A stretch of 64,000 nucleotides of DNA from Eukaryota sp. TZLM1-RC (taxonomy: Eukaryota > Metamonada: BaSk clade), in NCBI GenBank assembly GCA_040285825.1, contig JAUPSS010000004.1, forward strand, positions 5,277,658 to 5,341,657, read 5' to 3'. Positions 30,365 to 40,757 of this stretch are shown here, one piece after another; position 1 is the first letter of the stretch; each line of letters starts with the position of its first letter. The position numbers and the translations under genes were made by a program. The notes beneath the pieces are model-generated. The model did no database searches and was not told the DNA's origin. It worked only from the letters and a program-made list of their open reading frames with translations.

Positions 30365-30654
30365 ATTGAGGCCTTTCATTATCAGTTTTTTTGGCTTCAG
30401 CATTTGCAAACATATTCCGCATCATAAATAAAATATGAAAAGAAGCCTCTCTTTCACGTTCTCCCTGGAACAAGCGTTCTCGGTGTTGGAACGTTTGGTT
30501 GAAATCTCAAATGCAAGTATGATCCAACAAATAATAATAACTGAAGGTTGATGCAATGTTGGATTTGATTTCTTAAATTGTATTGTGTGACAATTAATTG
30601 ACAATTGGAACAAACGGGATGAAAAGAAAAAACATAACATAGGATTTATTGGAT
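30365..30654. other. Spacer
   Basis: About 290 bp, AT-rich. Nothing recognisable. Confidence 0.45.
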
Positions 30655-31195
30655 CAGTACATAATACTGAAATGTTTCCTTGTTATCAAAAGACAAACTG
30701 CACTAATTCCATCTTGTATTTTACTGAATCTATTTTGAATTCATCTAGTGGCATCACTCAAGGTGACCTTTTTGCACCTCTTTTACTCTGTTGGGAAATT
30801 CATCCAATTTTATTCCAAATCAGGAAAATATTTTTTTTTCATTAGAGATGATCGCTTAAATGGATGATGTTGTTCTTATAGGCGACTTAAAGATAGTGCA
30901 AAAGAGCAACGGTATTTTTTAAAGAATTATTCAACAAAATTGGTCTCCAACTGAATGTGTTTTCTTTCAAATTCTCCAATTGAAAAATCGTTGATAGAAT
31001 TACAATTCAAGCAAAATTATTTTCATCTGATACAAATCATTATCTGGGTTCATTTTCAGGGAATATTGAAGAAATCTCCAAACATTTATTTGAAAGATTG
31101 AGTATTGGTTCTGACCAAACGATCAGGTTGGATAAACAGAAACTTATCAAATTTATTTTAATAAAACTTTGTTTCAATTGAAATTTCGATCGAAA
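30655..31195 (+). mobile_element. Old family B-like LINE remnant
   Basis: Degraded RT sequence. STNSSSGITQGDLFAPLLL-like translation around 30745 corresponds to RT motif B, and a WMMLFL stretch near 30860 corresponds to a ruined YMDD region. The thumb segment follows to about 31190. It lies directly upstream of a younger family B copy in the same orientation. Confidence 0.65.
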
Positions 31196-31199
31196 AAAA

Positions 31200-33850
31200 T
31201 TTTATTACCCATAAATATGGTATTAATACCACAGATGGAGGCTCTTCAGCGATTTTTGCTACTGATGTTTTATTTCGCCAAAATGAATCCAATGTTTGTA
31301 TGTCATTGGATTTTAGTAATGCTTTCAATTCACTAAGTCGTCGCAGTATCCATGGTGCTCTTTTGCAATATATGCCGGAATTAATACCGTATTTTCAATC
31401 AACATATTGCACATATTCTAATTTACATTTTGGCAACAACATTTTGAGTTCATCAAGTGGCGTAAAGCAAGGAGATCCGTTAGGACCTCTTTTGTTTTGT
31501 TTGGCCATTCATCCTATTTCACTGCAAATTCAAGAGATGTTTCCTTCACTAAAAATGATTGCATATATGGATGATGTTGTGCTTATTGGTGATTTAAATA
31601 TTGTGAAACAAGCAACTGTATGTTTTTAAGAATTATATACCAAAAAAGGTCTCCGACTTAATTTACTTAAATGTGTTTTGTTATCGAATTCTCCAAGTTC
31701 CACAATAGTTGATGGTATTGAAATTCAAGCCAAATTATATTCAATTGATGCTATTCGTCATTTGGGTTCGTTTATAGGAAATAATGATGAAATTACCAAA
31801 AAATTGTTTGAAAAGTTGAACTCAATTTCTGACAAAATTGACCGAATGATGAATTTAGATATAAAAAAATACATCAAATTAACCATTATAAGACTGTGTT
31901 TAAGTTCCAATTTTAATCATATATTTCGATCTACAAGTCCTCTCGTCACTAGATCTTTGGCTCAGAAGTTTAATGAGTTACATGCAAAAGTTCTGTCTCA
32001 ATTACTGGGATGTAAAATGTTTCAAATTCCAGATCATGCTTACCTTAGTCCACATTATGGCGGTTTAGTGTGGACGAAGGCTTCTATTCTTACCTCGTGT
32101 GCTTTTGTTGGTGGATGCAGAAATGCAATCTTTGAGTTTTCCGAAAGATTTGCAGATTGGGAAGATTTATTGATGACAACGCAAAGTTCCACTGTTTTTG
32201 CATTAAATGAAGAAATTTCAAGAATTGATGGAGAAAAATGGGGTCGAAGTTTTCCCCAATCATTCAATGGCAATATTCCAGAAAAAAATGTTTAAAATTT
32301 GAAGTACACTCTTCGAACATTACAGAAACGATTGACTGGAATGTATGAAAATGATCTTTATAATAATATATGCAGCTTGGCTGTTTTAAATCAAGATCTT
32401 CACTCATTGTTATTGGAAAAGGGTGTTTGTGATATTAAGTCGTCAGATTCTTCACTTTTTGTAACTATTGTACCACGAAGATTTGGATTGTGTGCCACTG
32501 ATGAAGCATTTGTAACAAAAATGAGATTATATTTGAACATCCCCATTAATCAATTTTAGATATTTATTTTTATCCAACAACAAATATGAAATACACAATT
32601 AAAACTCCACATCCTCAAAACCTGCCTCCCCTACATCAAAACAATTAATCGCTAAAGATTCAGAAAATTTCCCAAAAGAAGATAGTGAATCAGAAATTAG
32701 TGTTACCATTCCCTTAAAAATAGAAAATACAATCCTGTTTTGCCAGTAAACACGATTGAAAATTCTTCCAGTTCTTTCCTTTACAACTACAACAAAATCC
32801 TCAAGGAAAGCCATAGCAGCCTTACCTAGAGATCCAAGCAAAGAAAAAACAAATGGACACAAATTATAATGGGCATGAGAATTTTCATTAACCGAGGAAA
32901 TGGGTTTCGCATATTTAGCAATTTTATATTTTTCGCCTGCAAGAAGAGGATTATTTACATCCGAGTTAATGAAATGTTCGTTAGAGGAATTACAAGGGTC
33001 AATAGACATGGCGTCCAAAATAGTAAAACTACCATTTAAACCAGGAACAACTAGATCACCTCTAGTCAGACCCATAGAAGCTCTGTTGTAACGCGTACTA
33101 TCAATATTGGGATCATCAAGAATTAATTTTGATAACAGCGGTTCTAAAAAGGAATCTACACGATATTAATCAATTATTATCAAAAGAAAAATGTATTTGT
33201 TCGAATTCACCTCAACTCACTTTGTGCCATGCTCCGAATTGCTCTAAATTGATAACTTATCGTTCTTCATTACATGATGCTGTTAGAGACACTGTTTTCA
33301 ATATGGCACAAACTGCAAGGATATCGTGTATCAAAGAGTCCCTGCTGAAGGAAACACTTTCTCTGAATAATTTTGGTTCTGATGATAGAGGTGATGTATA
33401 CTGTGATTGGATTGATAATTCTGAAGCTATTGTTGACTTTGTCTCATGTAATGTTGCAAATGATACTTTGGTTCACAGAAGAAAACTTAATCCTGTGGCT
33501 GCTCTGGATTTTAAAGCCAAAGAGAAACATAGAAAATATGATAAAGATATTGAAGAGGCTAATGTCGATAGAAATACACAGCTGGTTTTTGTTGCTTTCC
33601 CATTTTCGATAAATGGAAGATTATCAGTTGAAGCAGAAACTTTTTTGAATGACTTTCAAAAAATGGTGCAAGAAAAAACAATGAAAAGATTTGATATATT
33701 TTTATGGCGTTCACGGATTCAATTTGCCATTATTAATAGATTACCTCGGTTTTTCAATCGAATAAGAGAAGCTTTAGCTAGACAGTAAGCAGTTCAAGAT
33801 TTTGTAGAGGAAATCTTGGTTCAATGATAGTCGTCCCATTAGTATTGAGT
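31200..33850 (+). mobile_element. LINE family B copy with a nested family D insertion
   Basis: Starts in the RT fingers (YGINTTDGGSSAIFATDVLF) and reaches the element's 3' end. RT motif A is MSLDFSNAFNSLSRRSIHGA, motif B SGVKQGDPLGPLLFCLAIHP, motif C YMDDVVLIGDLN. Downstream are the zinc motif CICSNSPQLTLCHAPNC and the RLE motif RGDVYCDWIDNSEAIVDFVS. The frame is broken by TAA at 31627, a stop at 32295 and the insertion at 32556-33164. The N-terminal zinc knuckle and the first RT motifs are missing (5' truncation). Its sequence is very close to the B parts at 40031-40595 and 43755-46453, so family B was active recently. Confidence 0.92.
32556..33164 (-). mobile_element. Nested family D LINE fragment with 11-bp TSD
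   Basis: 5'-truncated family D copy inserted antisense into the family B element. It encodes GDLVVPGLNGSFTILDAMSI through the C-terminus VGEAGFEDVEF and the D 3' UTR. A perfect 11-bp repeat ATTAATCAATT flanks it at 32545-32555 and 33165-33175. In the uninterrupted B relative near 45175 the same site occurs once. The coding part matches the copy at 51175-52453 almost exactly. Confidence 0.94.
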
Positions 33851-33889
33851 TAATTTAATTATTGTGCAAATTCAATAAATACAAGCAAT

Positions 33890-34560
33890 TTTGATCATAT
33901 ATTTCGATCTATGGATCCTATTATCACAAGGCCTTTGGCCCAGAAGTTCAATGAATTATGTACTAAGGTTTTGTCTCAACTGAGAGGGTGTTAATTGTAC
34001 CAAATTGTCAATCATGCTCATCCTCAATTACAATATGGCGGTTTGGGCTGGACTAAAGCCTCAGCTCTAACTTCATGTACTTTGTTGATGGATGCAGAAA
34101 TGCTATATTTGAGTTTTCCGAAAGATGAGCAAATTGGGAAGATTTATTAGTTACAATAGTTCTACTATTTTTGCATTAAATAACGAAATTTTGGAAATTG
34201 CGAAACGTGCATTTGATCTGAATCACCTCACCTCACCTTACGTCATGCTTTATATAGTGTCCAAATGCTAATTGACTGTTCTTCATTACATGATGCTGCC
34301 AACGACACTATTCTCAAGATGACAAGAAATGCAAGAATTTCGTGTATAAAGAACCCATGTATTAAGGACAAATAATGAAAAGATTCAACGCCTTTTTGTG
34401 GCGGTCAAGAATACAATTTGCTACAGTTAATAAATTACCTCGGTTCTTTTATGGAACAAGAAAAGGCAATGGCAAGAAAACCAGCACAACAGCAATTTGT
34501 AGAGAAAATGTTGGTTTATCGAGTTTTGTCCCATTAGTTCTGATTTCATTTTATTAAGTG
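33890..34560 (+). mobile_element. Decayed family B LINE remnant
   Basis: Pieces of family B in order: RSMDPIITRPLAQKFNELCT, QYGGLGWTKASALTSC, then a jump to SLHDAANDTILKMTRNARIS, and the C-terminal MKRFNAFLWRSRIQFATVNK. It has internal deletions and many frameshifts. It follows directly on the 3' end of the younger B copy in the same orientation. Confidence 0.78.
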
Positions 34561-35076
34561 CTGTAGTTCAATAAAATTCTTGTTTGAAACTCTTATCATG
34601 GTTGTGTTGGACACTGAGGTAGTTGTCTACAATGATGCAGTTTGAAGCAAACAGGATTTTACTGCGAAAGCAGATTATTCAATGTGACATAGGTATTTTA
34701 CAAAATCAAAATCAAATTCCATTACAATAATGGAGGACGACCAAAAGTTTTGAACATGAGACTACAATGCTGAACACCGATCGTAATTTTCAAATGGTTA
34801 AGTTAAACCTTCTTTGTAAGGGATTAGCCAACTTCAAGATAACTGTTCAAGGTTTTTTACCAAAATTGTTCACGTAAAGTCCGAATCACCATCAATGAGT
34901 CCCAAATTAATCTTTGTAAAACCAATTTAGGTCCAGCAAGTTTTGCTTTAATCAATACAATGTAGTAAAATGGAAAAAATGCAGTGAACCAATGAATTAA
35001 CAATAAAATAAATAATACTACCTTTATCAAGAAATAGATACCAGTTCCAGTATCACAAAGCTACAAACTAAAAAAA
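34561..35076. other. Gene-free spacer downstream of KRR1
   Basis: About 515 bp. No coding signal or repeat is recognisable; it includes the 3' flank of KRR1. Confidence 0.5.
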
Positions 35077-36123
35077 CTAAACGCCCTTTCTCCTTTTCCT
35101 TCCCTTCTTTTTATCATTCTTCTCCTTAAACCTATCTACTAAATCACCAATCTCGACCTTTTCCACTCCCTCATCTCCATAATTCCTCCTCTTTTCCTCT
35201 GGTGCAATGTACTCACTTTCCCTCTCTTTTCGTTTCTCCTCCATTTTCACCCTCCTTTTCTCTTCCTCTCGTTCCTTTTTAACTTCATCTTTCTGTTCTT
35301 GGGTGTAAAAGTATTCCCCACTTTCCATTTCAAGATCGACCTTACGAGGTGTAATTTCTGGCGGGAACGGTGTGTATTCTTTCTTTTTCCGCTGGGCAAT
35401 TAATTTTGAAACTTTTTTTCGCTGAATATTTCTAGATTTAAACTTTGGCAGAAACCGATCCCAAGACTCATTCTGAAGTTCAGGATTTTTCATTAATTCT
35501 CTCTTAATCATAAGCTCTTTTATATTGTAAACAGGATGAATATTTTTCATACAATCCATGACTACTGATTTTACCTGTTTCAGGCCCTTAAAAGGACCAA
35601 TAGCTGTAACTGTGGTTCCTTGAATATGAATATAACAACCTGTTAGTATTTGGAGAGCCTTTAATGTCGAGCCATTAGGTCCAACCAAACGTTGTCTTCT
35701 TCGCACAAATCTATCTTTGTTTTCGACCGTCTTGCCTATCTGAATAATCTCACTATAAACACCATCAGTAAAGACCTTCTTGGCTTCTGGAAATGGTACC
35801 GATCTGGCAATGCACTTTAACATGTCTCTGGCGCATATGATGGCATATGGATCCCATGTTTTGCGGGTGGTATTGACGGTCATGAATCCCTCAACGAGGT
35901 TAAGGGTGCATTCAATGTGGTGGTTACGGAGAAATTGAGTCACTTGGGGCCACATGAGTCGGAGAGCGGCTTCTCTGTATTGAGGGAAAAGGATCTTGAA
36001 CGAGGATTCTTCAGCCAGTGAATGTTTCATATCACCTGGCTCGAACTTCTCCATTGCCCATGTGTCAAAATTAGGGTCTAGATCAGGTTTGGGCTTGCGA
36101 TATTTGTTGTTCCCTTCACTCAT
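35077..36123 (-). CDS. KRR1: KRR1, small-subunit processome KH-domain protein
   Basis: 348-aa nucleolar protein needed for 18S rRNA maturation and 40S assembly. The N-terminus has the family segment [20 protein letters not shown], then [40 protein letters not shown] leads into the two KH modules. The GxxG-like loop and flanks read [40 protein letters not shown], then [20 protein letters not shown]. The C-terminus is highly charged ([18 protein letters not shown] and a final [11 protein letters not shown]), as is usual for this family, and carries nuclear/nucleolar localisation signals. Length is normal. No intron. Confidence 0.96.
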   Translation of the reverse strand: MSEGNNKYRKPKPDLDPNFDTWAMEKFEPGDMKHSLAEESSFKILFPQYREAALRLMWPQVTQFLRNHHIECTLNLVEGFMTVNTTRKTWDPYAIICARDMLKCIARSVPFPEAKKVFTDGVYSEIIQIGKTVENKDRFVRRRQRLVGPNGSTLKALQILTGCYIHIQGTTVTAIGPFKGLKQVKSVVMDCMKNIHPVYNIKELMIKRELMKNPELQNESWDRFLPKFKSRNIQRKKVSKLIAQRKKKEYTPFPPEITPRKVDLEMESGEYFYTQEQKDEVKKEREEEKRRVKMEEKRKERESEYIAPEEKRRNYGDEGVEKVEIGDLVDRFKEKNDKKKGRKRRKGV

Positions 36124-36214
36124 ATGTAAAATATAAAGAACTAGGAAGAGGAAGGATTATTGTTGTGCAAACAAATCATTTTTTTCTGATGGAATTTTAA
36201 CTCAACTTTTGTAT

Positions 36215-36465
36215 CCAGTTGAATTTTCTTTATTTGGTTCACTTGCTCCAACTGATTTCCGTTTTTTTTGGCAAATTTTGAAGAAAAGAACCAATAGACG
36301 TTTTAACAAGTTGTTTGGCAAAATAGAATTGTGTTTTCTATTTTTAAGGGGATACTGAACATCAATTCTGATGCTTTGCTTTCAAAATGCATCTCACTAT
36401 GAGGGAATTGCATCTAGTTGTTTTGTTCTGGGAGAGATGAATTATTTAGATGTTGATATTTGAGT
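36215..36465 (+). mobile_element. Family C LINE 3'-end remnant
   Basis: Matches the C-terminal block of family C: VEFSLFGSLAPTDFRFFW-like, then RFNKLFGKIELCFLFLRG-like in broken frames, and the terminus GEMNYLDVDI followed by TGA. It is much decayed and lies about 90 bp upstream of the KRR1 start codon, pointing away from the gene. Confidence 0.75.
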
Positions 36466-37050
36466 TGTTTACTAATCAAATATTTATTAAAAAAATTACT
36501 CAACTTCTTTAAAAAATTACATGAGACTTAGCATAATCTCTCCAATTTCATCTTGCCCTCTCAACCGTGCACTATTATGGACGTGTTGAAAAGGAAATTG
36601 TTTGCACAATTAGAAAGAGAAATCTCTTCAGGGTATTTTATAGGTTTCATTGATAAGAAACCTAACACATTTGATTAACTTGTTTTTCTGAAATTTATGC
36701 TTCACCTTTCGTTCTCAATTGAGGGTTGTTGTTTAACGATTTTTGTTGCCTATTTGATGAATCAAAAACGAAACAAAAGAAGTATCAAAATGGACAGCAA
36801 CAGTACAAATTCTCATTATCAGACTGAAGCATGCATTTTCCGTTGGTAAGTTCCTAAACACAATAAATAAAATCTACTGATTGATGAAGCAAACAACCCA
36901 AATTTCATTAAAATTCATAGAAAAACATTATTTTACATAAAATTGTATTGATAAATCAACCGAAGAACTGAAAATAAGAAATGGTAAGATGCCCAACTAA
37001 ATATGAAACTGTACAACAATACCATTTGAAAAATGCCAATAAACAACCGC
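36466..37050. other. Spacer between family C remnant and TFIIA-gamma
   Basis: About 585 bp, AT-rich. Nothing recognisable besides short random frames. Confidence 0.5.
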
Positions 37051-37455
37051 CTAACGCTGCGAGCTTCTCCTTTTACCCCTACGGCGGATTTGATCCTTCG
37101 GCCGACCATCCAGAGCAACAATTTTCAAAGGTCCTACACGCATTGGGGGCCCAGACCCTTTGAGGGTGACATCATCCATGAAAAACACCCAAACGTCGTC
37201 CACATAGTTGGAACTCAGAATATCGCCCGACAATGTGACGGAAGCATGGGTAGAGTTGTTTAAGACTTGCTGTAGAGACTAGTGTCATTGATCACCAATA
37301 CAAACCTTGTCATATTGACGATAAATAGAATTACAAAGATCGCGCGACAGTGTACCGTTTTCGTAGAAGTCTTCAACTACCTCTGTTAGAAAGTCACCGA
37401 CGCTGGTAGAGGTGCGGAATGTATCATAATAAACAGTGGTATTTGTAGGAGGCAT
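37051..37455 (-). CDS. TOA2: TFIIA gamma (small) subunit, two exons
   Basis: Small subunit of the general transcription factor TFIIA, which stabilises TBP on promoter DNA. Exon 1 is 37306-37455 (50 codons) and starts MPPTNTTVYYDTFRTSTSVG; DFLTEVVEDFYENGTLSRDL and NSIYRQYDK form the N-terminal helical bundle. A 36-nt intron (37270-37305) runs from GTTTGTATTGG to CTACAG and contains an in-frame TGA, so it must be removed. Exon 2 (37051-37269) reads QVLNNSTHASVTLSGDILSS, then NYVDDVWVFFMDDVTLKGSG and PMRVGPLKIVALDGRPK. The pattern Y-x-D-D-V-W-x-F-x-x-x-D-V corresponds to CDNVWTFVLNDV in known TFIIA-gamma. The joined protein is 122 aa, a normal length. Both exons are phase 0. Confidence 0.9.
37270..37305 (-). 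other. 36-nt spliceosomal intron in TFIIA-gamma
   Basis: On the minus strand it begins GTTTGT and ends CTACAG, with a possible branch site ACTAGT 11 nt before the 3' end. Removing it restores the frame exactly between YDK and QVL. It is the only confidently defined intron in the window. Confidence 0.85.
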
Positions 37456-38126
37456 GTGTTGGGTGGATTAGTTCAAAAAATTCTCTTATTTCATCTTTAT
37501 CGAAACACAAGTTCATCATTATGGATTACTTCTCAAATATATGTCAACATGTTACTACCTCAAAAGTCTGCTGCAGTGTGTAAATTTGACGAAATGTTGT
37601 TAAATTTATTTAATTCACATCTGCATTCCTACGAACATTTACGCTGTCTGTAGTGACAGTATTTCAAACCACAGTATGTGGAAGAATTTCTACTATGAAT
37701 GTTCAATATTCCACCTGAATTCATTGGGACATCCTATTTTAATTTTATTGTAGAGCGAACTATAGTCTATGACTATGCTCCATCACTAGGAATAACGAAG
37801 AAATGAAAATAAATTTCATTTCGAGTTCCCAGATGTGAAGAATTTAATACAACTAAAATTCAATTTTATTTGATTTTGGTTCAGATAATAGGAAAGAAAG
37901 ATAAAATTAATGTGGTTTTAAATACAATTATTATGATTAGTACTGTTACAACATTTACTTCCTAATTTATAACCAAGTCAGGTATCACAAATTTTGTTTT
38001 TGAACCGTATTTATGACCTCATATTCCGTAACGACAAATTTTATTATAAAAGACTAATAAAGTTGATATAATGAGCCAAAATAAGAAAAAACGAAAAAGA
38101 AATTTCTATACACAAGCCTAATTTAT
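37456..38126. other. Gene-free spacer
   Basis: About 670 bp between the ALG3 3' end and the TFIIA-gamma start. AT-rich, nothing recognisable. Confidence 0.5.
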
Positions 38127-39383
38127 TCAAATAGTCAAAACTGCTGACTTGGAAAAAATCATATAGATTAGCAGTAGTATATGACAACTTTGTAAAATCA
38201 ACGAAGAAATCTCAGTAGAAGGGTAAATAACCCAACAAAAGTCAATCAAAAACAATAAAGATACTTTCAACGCAACAGTAAAACAGCAAGTGATGAACCT
38301 TTTTGGTAGAGGTTGAGAAAATAATATCCAAAATAACGTGTAAAAATACCATGAGTAGAACTGATAATGTAAAGACCTAGCGAAAATGACACCGATCAAA
38401 TTTGATTGAACCAAAACGGAAACTATAGCGTTAGATGATTGCAAAGTACCATTTGTACCAAATAAGAGTTTGAATGTTTTGATTCCGCTCCATTTAAAGA
38501 ATAAAAAGAAAATGAGAGTTAATAAATGCCCAATTAATAACATTTTGCCAAAATTTTCATTTAAGAAAAGCTCACTTGACAGAAATTTCCAGTTTACAGT
38601 CCATTTGTAGGTGAAAACTCGCGAAAATTCAAAAGATTTTATCAAATAACCACTAAAATTCTCTTTTAAAAAAGGAATCCCCAATAAAAACTGAATAGAA
38701 ATTATGTTGAAAACATGCGGAATTAATTTGAAAACACTGCCCATTTCAATAGCCACAATTAACAAAAAGCCAGGTAAATACAACAATGCAGACATTTTGA
38801 TAGAAATAGCAAGGGAAAACAAAATGGAAGCGGCAAAATGACGATGCTTTGCTGCCGCCAGCACCGCAAGCAGAGATATGAGTACCATTGGTCCGTCATT
38901 GAATAATCGCAGGACCCATATAGAATGGATTCTTAGTGATGCGGTGACAAGGAGAAGGGCAAGTGGAGGAAAGCGTTTGGAGAGGCGAAGTATGTGTGAT
39001 AGAGTGTAGATTGTGAAAGCACTGAGAATGGTGAATAAATACTGCGCAAGTTTGATGTTTGATCCTTCATTGGTTACTTTGTAGAGAAGGGAATAGATGT
39101 AGACGAAACCAGCAGGGTAGACGAGAGGTCCTGTATCACCTTTCATAAGGAGATAGTCCTTGACACCGCCAAGAAAACCTGATGGTTTGCCCACTTCTTG
39201 CATGTAGGCTGTCCAATCGATATCAGTGAAAGGTATGAAGTGTATTATGGAAAGATTGACACATATATCGAACAGAATTGTAATAAAGACGACAAGATGC
39301 CATGAAGAGTACCGATTAATGAATTGAAAGAATGTAGGGGCTGATGACCAAGACTCGCTCATTGAAGGAGCTTCACAGTGCAT
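38127..39383 (-). CDS. ALG3: ALG3, Dol-P-Man:Man5GlcNAc2-PP-Dol alpha-1,3-mannosyltransferase
   Basis: 418-aa ER membrane enzyme that adds the first lumenal mannose to the dolichol-linked N-glycan precursor, using Dol-P-Man. Signature stretches: TDIDWTAYMQEV (residues 53-64), containing the Asp pair of the first lumenal loop, and GDTGPLVYPAGFVYIY (82-97), nearly invariant in ALG3. FPPLALLLVTASLRIHSIWV with LRLFNDGPMV follows. About ten hydrophobic helices cover the rest. I take the first ATG (39383); an alternative start at MSESW (39362) would give a 411-aa protein. The motif TCATTT lies 9 nt upstream of the first ATG. The enzyme implies that the organism makes lumenally extended N-glycans. 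No intron. Confidence 0.95.
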   Translation of the reverse strand: MHCEAPSMSESWSSAPTFFQFINRYSSWHLVVFITILFDICVNLSIIHFIPFTDIDWTAYMQEVGKPSGFLGGVKDYLLMKGDTGPLVYPAGFVYIYSLLYKVTNEGSNIKLAQYLFTILSAFTIYTLSHILRLSKRFPPLALLLVTASLRIHSIWVLRLFNDGPMVLISLLAVLAAAKHRHFAASILFSLAISIKMSALLYLPGFLLIVAIEMGSVFKLIPHVFNIISIQFLLGIPFLKENFSGYLIKSFEFSRVFTYKWTVNWKFLSSELFLNENFGKMLLIGHLLTLIFFLFFKWSGIKTFKLLFGTNGTLQSSNAIVSVLVQSNLIGVIFARSLHYQFYSWYFYTLFWILFSQPLPKRFITCCFTVALKVSLLFLIDFCWVIYPSTEISSLILQSCHILLLIYMIFSKSAVLTI

Positions 39384-39787
39384 ATTTCAAATGATCTGCT
39401 TGAATTCAATTCTTTTAATGTAAAGATTAATTTCAATTTGTGCAGAAATCAGTTTCAGAAATCCGACCTGTCACAAAATTTCCGAACCAACGGCCGACAT
39501 AAGTCGAGATTTCTAACATTGGTGGAAATGAATTGTGATTATAATTATAATAGTTCATTACTACACTAGCAAGTAAGTTTCACAAATCCTCAAAGTTAAT
39601 ACACTTGAAAGCCAGAAAGGATTTATTTTGTATTGGCGAAAAACTCCCATTTTCAATAAAAGGCGTTGTTGTTATGTAAAATTGCTATGATTTAGCAACT
39701 CAGTCGAATGGCTGTAAGTTGAAATAGAGCAAACCAAATTGAACCATTAATTTACTATCTCATTACTTTATTGTGATGTTTACAACT
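39384..39787. other. Gene-free spacer
   Basis: About 400 bp; AT-rich. The left part is the upstream region of ALG3. Nothing recognisable. Confidence 0.45.
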
Positions 39788-39964
39788 TTAATGACGACGG
39801 GCAGCAGGAAAACGATTGCTTGATGAACTATAAGGGCCTTGTGGTAGCGGGCCCCCAGGTTGTTCAATTCTGGTTTCTCCAGTTTGCTTGTAGTAAATGA
39901 TGCGCATGGTGCAGGTTTGGGTGATGCGCATGTACTGGTCTTCATAAAGCACCTGTTCGTACAT
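39788..39964 (-). CDS. Small ORF, 58 aa, unidentified
   Basis: ATG at 39964 to TAA at 39788: MYEQVLYEDQYMRITQTCTM, then RIIYYKQTGETRIEQPGGPL and PQGPYSSSSNRFPAARRH. The local GC content is clearly higher than the flanks and amino-acid use looks like real protein (Tyr, Gln, Arg, Pro; a basic C-terminus) rather than AT-driven noise. It may be a complete small protein or the last exon of a longer gene whose upstream exons were cut off by the LINE at 40031. I do not recognise the family. Confidence 0.45.
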   Translation of the reverse strand: MYEQVLYEDQYMRITQTCTMRIIYYKQTGETRIEQPGGPLPQGPYSSSSNRFPAARRH

Positions 39965-40030
39965 GGAAAATTTTGTACAGAATTATATTCCTACGAATAT
40001 TTCAAATTTGGGTTTCTTGAAAGATGTCTT

Positions 40031-40595
40031 ATTTATCGTATTTATTGAATTTGCACACTTGATTAAATTAAATCATAACTAATGGGACGACTATCATTAA
40101 ACCAAGATTTCCTCTACAAAATCTTGATTTGCTTGCTGTCTAGCTAAAGCTTCTCTTATTCGATTGAAAAACCGCGGTAATCTATTAATAATGGCAAATT
40201 GAATCCGTGAACGTTATAAAAAAATATCAAATCTTTTCATTGTTTTTTCTTGCACCATTTTTTGGAAGTCATCCAAAAAAGTTTCTGCTTCAACTGATAA
40301 TCTTCCATTTATCGAAAATGGGAAAGCAATAAAAACCAGCTGTGTATTTCTATCGACATTTGCCTCTTCAATATCTTTATCATATTTTCTATGTTTCTCT
40401 TTTGCTTTAAACTCCAGAGCAGCCACAGGATTAAGTTTTCTTCTGTGAACCAAAGTATCATTTGCAACATTACATGAGACAAAGTCAACAATAGCTTCAG
40501 AATTATCAATCCAATCACAGTATACATCACCTCTATCATCAGAACCAAAATTATTCAGAGAAAGTGTTTCCTTCAGCAGGGGCTCTTTGATACAC
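40031..40595 (-). mobile_element. LINE family B copy, 5'-truncated, with 12-bp TSD
   Basis: Holds the last 560 bp of family B: ESLLKETLSLNNFGSDD-like start, RGDVYCDWIDNSEAIVDFVS, EEANVDRNTQLVFIAFPFSI, the C-terminal block and the family 3' UTR. It is flanked by a perfect 12-bp repeat GAAAGATGTCTT at 40019-40030 and 40596-40607. At the 3' end a few extra ATTTATCG-like bases lie between element and duplication, consistent with a variable short tail. Confidence 0.92.
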
Positions 40596-40757
40596 GAAAG
40601 ATGTCTTGAATAGAAAGTAATAATAAGGATCAGTAGCATTTGAGTATGATCACTGTTTTACAGCAATGTATATTCTCCAACAGATAGGTCACACTGCACT
40701 GGAAAAACCACGGTGTTACGATTCCCAATATTGTAATTGTTCATAGTATTTTGATTA

